A stretch of 39,481 bases of DNA from Methylococcaceae bacterium (GTDB lineage: Bacteria; Pseudomonadota; Gammaproteobacteria; Methylococcales; Methylomonadaceae): positions 1 through 39,481 of the forward strand of contig JABFRC010000062.1 of NCBI GenBank assembly GCA_013141375.1, in the 5' to 3' direction. Below are positions 35,851 to 39,481 of the stretch, in pieces. The translations under genes were made by a program, and so were the position numbers. Below the pieces are notes generated by a model. The model saw only the letters and a program-made list of their open reading frames with translations. It was not told where the DNA came from and searched no databases. Each line of letters opens with the position of its first letter. Position 1 is the first letter of the stretch.

Positions 35851-36141
35851 TCAAATCAGCTCATCGCCTGCCATAGGTTCTGCATCAGGACTGGCGTTGA
35901 GCCAGGTGTAAAACCCATTGAGTTCGCCTCGCGATTGCCGCTCACGAAAATAAGTCTCGGTCTTCAATGCGGAAACCTTTTCGGCAATGGCCATGACGAA
36001 AAACTGGTTCATTGATACATGCTCTTCCTCCGCCACTCTGCAGGCGTAAGTAAAGAGAGATAAGGCAAACGAAGCACCGTTCCGGCTTCGAGATGCGGCG
36101 ACGAGAACATTGGTATCCAAAACGACACGAGGAGTTTTCAT
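35851..36141 (-). pseudogene. Chimeric toxin-antitoxin remnant: PIN N-terminus joined to antitoxin C-terminus
   Basis: The 96-residue frame has two unrelated parts. Residues 1-27 (MKTPRVVLDTNVLVAASRSR, then NGASFA) are the start of a PIN-domain toxin with its first catalytic aspartate (D9 in LDTN). Residues 34-96 (RVAEEEHVSMNQFFVMAIAE, then KVSALKTETYFRERQSRGEL) look like the C-terminal part of an RHH/HicB-type antitoxin: EEGVSMNQF...AEKVSAL is a recurring signature there. A normal PIN toxin is 130-150 residues with further acidic residues, which are missing, so RNase activity is not expected. An in-frame deletion that fused adjacent toxin and antitoxin genes is the simplest explanation. The ORF also has an upstream in-frame ATG at 36153. 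It may still be expressed as an antitoxin-like fragment, but that is speculation. Confidence 0.6.
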
Positions 36142-36403
36142 ATCACATATCATCTTGACCCGCCTAAGAAAGTCAAGGCGACTAATTATTTGCCGTTGTT
36201 ATTCTGGCACTATCTTAAAAGGCCATTTTAATTAAGGTGAATGGCGGCAATGCATGGGACTGCTGCCGCTGGGCATGTGGGGGCAATGACGACTGTGGGT
36301 CGATTTCGACACTTTGCCACTTCCAAAAGCCATCGTTATTTTTCAGCGTGTTCTGAAGAATGCATTTAAAACAAACTAACTTTTTATTGAATTTTTCGAG
36401 TGT

Positions 36404-37783
36404 ATGAGTAAAAAAATTAAAACAGGCTTTGTTTGCGATCAGTGTGGGGCGGATTATCCGCGTTGGGGCGGGCAGTGTACGAGTTGCGGGGAATGGAATA
36501 CGATCAAGGAAGTTCGGCTGGGTTCGTCGACACCGTCACGCATCAGTAAAGCCGGAGGTTATGCCGGCAGTCGCTCGGAAGTGACCTTGCTATCTGATGT
36601 TAATCTGACCCATGCCGAACGTATTTCCAGCGGTATTTCCGAGTTTGACCGAGTTTTGGGCGGTGGTATTGTCAAAGGCAGTGTTGTGTTGATAGGCGGT
36701 GCACCGGGAGCTGGTAAGAGTACGATTTTGCTGCAGGCTATCGCTAATATTGCCGAGCGCGGCGTAAAGGTGTTGTATGTGTCCGGCGAGGAATCCATGC
36801 AGCAAATTGCCGAACGGGCATATCGACTGAAGCTGCCTGCGGGCAATATCATGATGCTGGCGGAAACGTCGGTGCAACGTATTTGTGATGTGTTGGATGA
36901 AGTAAAGCCGCAAATTCTGGTGATCGATTCCATTCAGGTGATGCATACCGATGATGCCGATTCCGCGCCGGGGTCTGTGTCGCAAGTCAGGGAATCGGCC
37001 AGTTATCTGACGCAATATGCCAAGAAGCATCTGGTGTCCGTGTTTATGGTGGGACATGTCACAAAGGATAATTCACTGGCGGGGCCGATGACCTTGAGTC
37101 ATATCGTCGATACCCAAATCATGCTGGCCTCGACCGATGATGCCCGCTTTCGAGTATTAAGAGCGGATAAAAATCGTTTCGGAAGCGTCGGTGAACTGGG
37201 TTTTTTTGCAATGGACAGCACCGGACTTAAAGAAGTTAAAAATCCGTCGGCAATGTTTCTTAATCGTCCGGATAAGCCATCTTCCGGCAGTGTGGTGACG
37301 GTGTTATGGGAAGGTACTCGGCCATTATTGGTGGAAATTCAGGCCCTGGTGACTGAGTGCCAATACGGCAATCCAAGACGATTAGCCGTCGGTTTTGATC
37401 AAAATAGGCTGGCTATGTTGTTGGCGGTGCTGTCACGGCATGGCGGTATTTTTACCGCGCAGGATGAAATTTATGCCAATGTGGTCGGCGGTATTAAGGT
37501 GACTGAAACCAGTTCTGATTTGGCGATTTTGGTGGGGATTGTTTCCAGTCTCCGGGACAAAGTGATTGCTCACGATGTGTTCTTTTTTGGTGAGATTGGC
37601 TTGAGCGGAGAGATTCGGCCGGTGGCGAACGGTTACGCTCGTTTGGGTGATGCCGCCAAACATGGCTTTAAAAAAGCAGTCATACCCAAGGCGAATGCGC
37701 CTAAAAAACCGGTGGAAGGTTTGACAATTTATCCGGTGTCAACGCTGTCGGAAGCATTGGATATTCTTGCTGAATTTGAATAG
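36404..37783 (+). CDS. radA: DNA repair protein RadA
   Basis: This is a RecA-like branch-migration ATPase (Sms) of 459 residues. The N-terminal C4 zinc finger is clear (FVCDQCGADYPRWGGQCTSCGEW). The ATPase has Walker A IGGAPGAGKST near residue 98, Walker B ILVIDSIQV and the RadA-specific KNRFG (ADKNRFGSVGELGFF). The C-terminal Lon-like domain (about 290-455) includes FGEIGLSGEIRPVANG. The ribosome binding site is weak (CGAG). The 250 bases upstream contain no gene; they hold small inverted repeats such as CTTGAC/GTCAAG near 36157. The gene converges with the PilZ gene seven bases after its stop. It marks the return to core chromosome after the decayed stretch. Confidence 0.97.
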   Translation: MSKKIKTGFVCDQCGADYPRWGGQCTSCGEWNTIKEVRLGSSTPSRISKAGGYAGSRSEVTLLSDVNLTHAERISSGISEFDRVLGGGIVKGSVVLIGGAPGAGKSTILLQAIANIAERGVKVLYVSGEESMQQIAERAYRLKLPAGNIMMLAETSVQRICDVLDEVKPQILVIDSIQVMHTDDADSAPGSVSQVRESASYLTQYAKKHLVSVFMVGHVTKDNSLAGPMTLSHIVDTQIMLASTDDARFRVLRADKNRFGSVGELGFFAMDSTGLKEVKNPSAMFLNRPDKPSSGSVVTVLWEGTRPLLVEIQALVTECQYGNPRRLAVGFDQNRLAMLLAVLSRHGGIFTAQDEIYANVVGGIKVTETSSDLAILVGIVSSLRDKVIAHDVFFFGEIGLSGEIRPVANGYARLGDAAKHGFKKAVIPKANAPKKPVEGLTIYPVSTLSEALDILAEFE

Positions 37784-37790
37784 GTAATGA

Positions 37791-38159
37791 TTAAAAGCCG
37801 GCGAGTGCCTGCAAATCTCTTTCCAGTAAGGCGTGATCACCCAAGTTAAGTTCAACCAGGCGTTTTAGTTGGGAAATACTGTCCAGGTCGATGTGGTCGC
37901 ATCTAAAACCCACTTGGTTTCCTAGCGTATGAGCGCTGCTGACTTGCATTTGAATTTGATAAAGTTCAGATAGCTCGAGATTGAGGGTGTACGATTTTTC
38001 AAGCTCTTCTTTCCAGGCAAAGTCAAAACTTAGCAAACACCCTTTGAGCGAAAGATCGACAACCTCGCATAACCAGGTTTTGGTGTCTGAGTTTAACGTG
38101 GCATCGGCTTTGTAAAGAACGCGATGGAATTGGCGGTTGTCTTTAGTTTCAGTAGGCAT
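37791..38159 (-). CDS. PilZ domain protein
   Basis: This is a 122-residue protein consisting of a single PilZ domain, predicted to bind c-di-GMP in the cytoplasm. The signature is present: RQFHR at 9-13 (RxxxR) and DLSLKGC (D35, S37, G40). The remainder forms the expected beta barrel and a C-terminal helix (LKRLVELNLGDHALLERDL). The upstream FHA gene ends three bases before this start, so the two are translated together. Output function is unknown. Confidence 0.88.
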   Translation of the reverse strand: MPTETKDNRQFHRVLYKADATLNSDTKTWLCEVVDLSLKGCLLSFDFAWKEELEKSYTLNLELSELYQIQMQVSSAHTLGNQVGFRCDHIDLDSISQLKRLVELNLGDHALLERDLQALAGF

Positions 38160-38162
38160 GGC

Positions 38163-38801
38163 TTAGCTTATAAAGAATTGCATGGAGGTATCGCCAACGA
38201 CCAGAACATCGTTGTTGTGCAATTGCGCAGAGTTGTTACCTAGCGGTTGGCTGTTTAGAGTAATTGCATGGCCGTGTTCAAGTGCCGAAACAAAATAGCC
38301 ATCTTTTCTTTTGACGATGGCAATGATACCGCTATCGGCTTTCCCTAGTTTGGTTAATGAGTTCTTCAGCGGAAGTATCTTCCCGATGTTATTTCCAGAG
38401 GTGATCTGTAAATTAGCAGAGGGAATGTGTAAGCCACTCTCAATTTCTCTGTTTAGTGCGAGGACATCTTGTTGGACCAGATTTTCCATTTGCAATGGTA
38501 AGTCGTCAACGGATTCAGAGTCAGTGAAGATGATTTTATGTTTACCAATGTTTATTGCATCGCCGTTTTGAAGCGTGGCGGTTTCAACTTTTTCGCCGTT
38601 GATTATCAGAGGAAACTCATTATTGAGTTGCTTAATAGTGGCATCAGTATCCCGAATAACGACAACGGCATGGGCTGGAGCAACTGCGAGGCTGTCAATG
38701 ATCAGGTCGTTAGTTTCATCTCTGCCGATATGCACAATGCCCTTTTCAAAAAGGCGTGAACAGATAGCCTTGTCTTTAAAAAATACAGTGAGTTTAGCCA
38801 T
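38163..38801 (-). CDS. FHA domain protein (two FHA-like modules)
   Basis: This is a 212-residue protein with an N-terminal FHA domain (GIVHIGRDETNDLIIDSLAV, then APAHAVVVI and LIINGEKVETATLQNGDAI). FHA domains usually bind phosphothreonine peptides. A second, more divergent FHA-like module covers about residues 125-212 (KLGKADSGIIAIVKRKDGYF, then LNSQPLGNNSAQLHNNDVLVVG). In the first module the usual SRxH is replaced by APAH, so phosphopeptide binding may be altered. No signal peptide or membrane helix is seen. It heads a two-gene unit with the PilZ gene. No kinase or secretion gene is nearby to suggest a partner. Confidence 0.83.
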   Translation of the reverse strand: MAKLTVFFKDKAICSRLFEKGIVHIGRDETNDLIIDSLAVAPAHAVVVIRDTDATIKQLNNEFPLIINGEKVETATLQNGDAINIGKHKIIFTDSESVDDLPLQMENLVQQDVLALNREIESGLHIPSANLQITSGNNIGKILPLKNSLTKLGKADSGIIAIVKRKDGYFVSALEHGHAITLNSQPLGNNSAQLHNNDVLVVGDTSMQFFIS

Positions 38802-38889
38802 TACGTTGGTTGAATTAGCCCAAATAGGCCTTGATTATAGACAGTATTACGGCTTGTTCAAGAAAGCTGGCGTTTATGGGCGTTGTTGG

Positions 38890-39481
38890 CTAACGCTTAT
38901 GGCTGCGTTTTTCAGATCCTTTTGGTAAAAAGCGTACTAATTTAACGGCATTGTTGTCACGCTCAATAATTTCCAATGCATGGCCGTGCAATTTGATGCC
39001 TGTGCCTGGATTGGGAATGGTTTCCATGAATTCTATAATCAGTCCATTTAGGGTTTTTGGACCTTCAGTGGGTAACGACCATTGTGTTATACGATTAAGT
39101 TCTCTCAAGTTGATATGAGCATCTACTAAATAGCTGCCATCATTTTGGGGGGTAACGCTGACATCGTCGGTGATCAACTCGCCGACAATTTCTTGTAACA
39201 AATCATCAAGCGTTACTAATCCCTGAACATCGCCATATTCATCGACAACCAGGCCGATACGCAGTTTTTCCTGCTTAAACCGTTGCATCTGGTTGTGGAC
39301 AGGCGTGTTTTCAGGGATGAAGAAGGGTTTAGCCAGGTGGCTGATAATCGTTTGCTTGTCGAAGTCATTACGATTAAGCAGCGCTAGGATATGGCGTAAA
39401 TCCAAAATGCCTATAACTCGGTCAATGTTCGTCTTGTAAACCGGTAATCGGGTATGAGGACTTGTGCCAATTATGTTGACG
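38890..39481 (-). CDS. HlyC/CorC (CNNM-like) family protein, C-terminal part
   Basis: The minus-strand frame is open to the window edge, so the 5' end lies outside. The visible 196 or so residues start within a CBS domain (TSPHTRLPVYKTNIDRVIGI). They continue through the second CBS domain (RIGLVVDEYGDVQGLVTLDDLL, QEIVGEL) and end with a CorC/HlyC-associated domain (DGSYLVDAHINLRELN to ERDNNAVKLVRFL). This is the cytoplasmic half of the DUF21-CBS-CorC_HlyC family, whose members include magnesium/cobalt efflux proteins. Whether the missing part has the membrane DUF21 domain (YfjD type) or not (CorC type) cannot be seen. An internal TTG at 39405 is not a real start. Confidence 0.85.
   Translation of the reverse strand, partial: VNIIGTSPHTRLPVYKTNIDRVIGILDLRHILALLNRNDFDKQTIISHLAKPFFIPENTPVHNQMQRFKQEKLRIGLVVDEYGDVQGLVTLDDLLQEIVGELITDDVSVTPQNDGSYLVDAHINLRELNRITQWSLPTEGPKTLNGLIIEFMETIPNPGTGIKLHGHALEIIERDNNAVKLVRFLPKGSEKRSHKR

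Overview
The window reads as a chromosomal segment of a gammaproteobacterium. The basis is the gene set and order: recC-recB-recD, rplU-rpmA-obgE-proB facing rpsT, murJ, hslR, rraA, ispH, trhP and a YcgR-type PilZ protein. The moderate GC content, the two-subunit pyruvate carboxylase and the neighbourhood style suggest a Methylococcales-like methanotroph. That is an inference from general familiarity: no methane- or methanol-oxidation marker lies in the window. No rRNA, tRNA or CRISPR array was seen.

Layout. 1-2.8 kb: potassium uptake (3' part of trkA, then trkH) and the RNA ligase-like phosphoesterase thpR. 2.85-5 kb, minus strand: xseA and a c-di-GMP (PilZ) protein. 5-6 kb, plus strand: a Gdx/SugE guanidinium exporter overlapping a TusB and a two-cysteine DsrC/TusE sulfur-relay protein. 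6-9.7 kb, minus strand: a housekeeping cluster trhP-rraA-ispH-rhodanese-hslR. 9.7-16 kb: a possible bicarbonate neighbourhood. A TetR regulator precedes pycA-pycB on the minus strand, and a bestrophin channel followed by a beta-carbonic anhydrase lie divergently on the plus strand. A 29-bp inverted repeat sits between the two arms. 16.2-25.3 kb: overlapping recC-recB-recD. 25.5-31.6 kb: ispB, the rplU-rpmA-obgE-proB run, rpsT and murJ. 31.6-33.9 kb: a sigma-54 activator with a cysteine-bearing PAS domain, and an HDOD protein.

From about 33.9 to 36.2 kb the sequence is accessory and decayed. It contains TGACA/TGTCA dyads, a weak sigma-54 promoter candidate with no obvious target gene, a 135-bp inverted-repeat element, a cas2 broken by one homopolymer frameshift, an IS3-type transposase tail, a small predicted exported protein, and an ORF that looks like a PIN toxin N-terminus joined to an antitoxin C-terminus. 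From 36.4 kb the core genome resumes with radA, a PilZ/FHA pair and the 3' part of a CorC/HlyC-type CBS protein that leaves the window.

The most interesting signals are the TetR/pyruvate carboxylase/bestrophin/carbonic anhydrase arrangement with its palindromic operator candidate, and the fossil island at 33.9-36.2 kb. I found no complete system that I would call clearly new.
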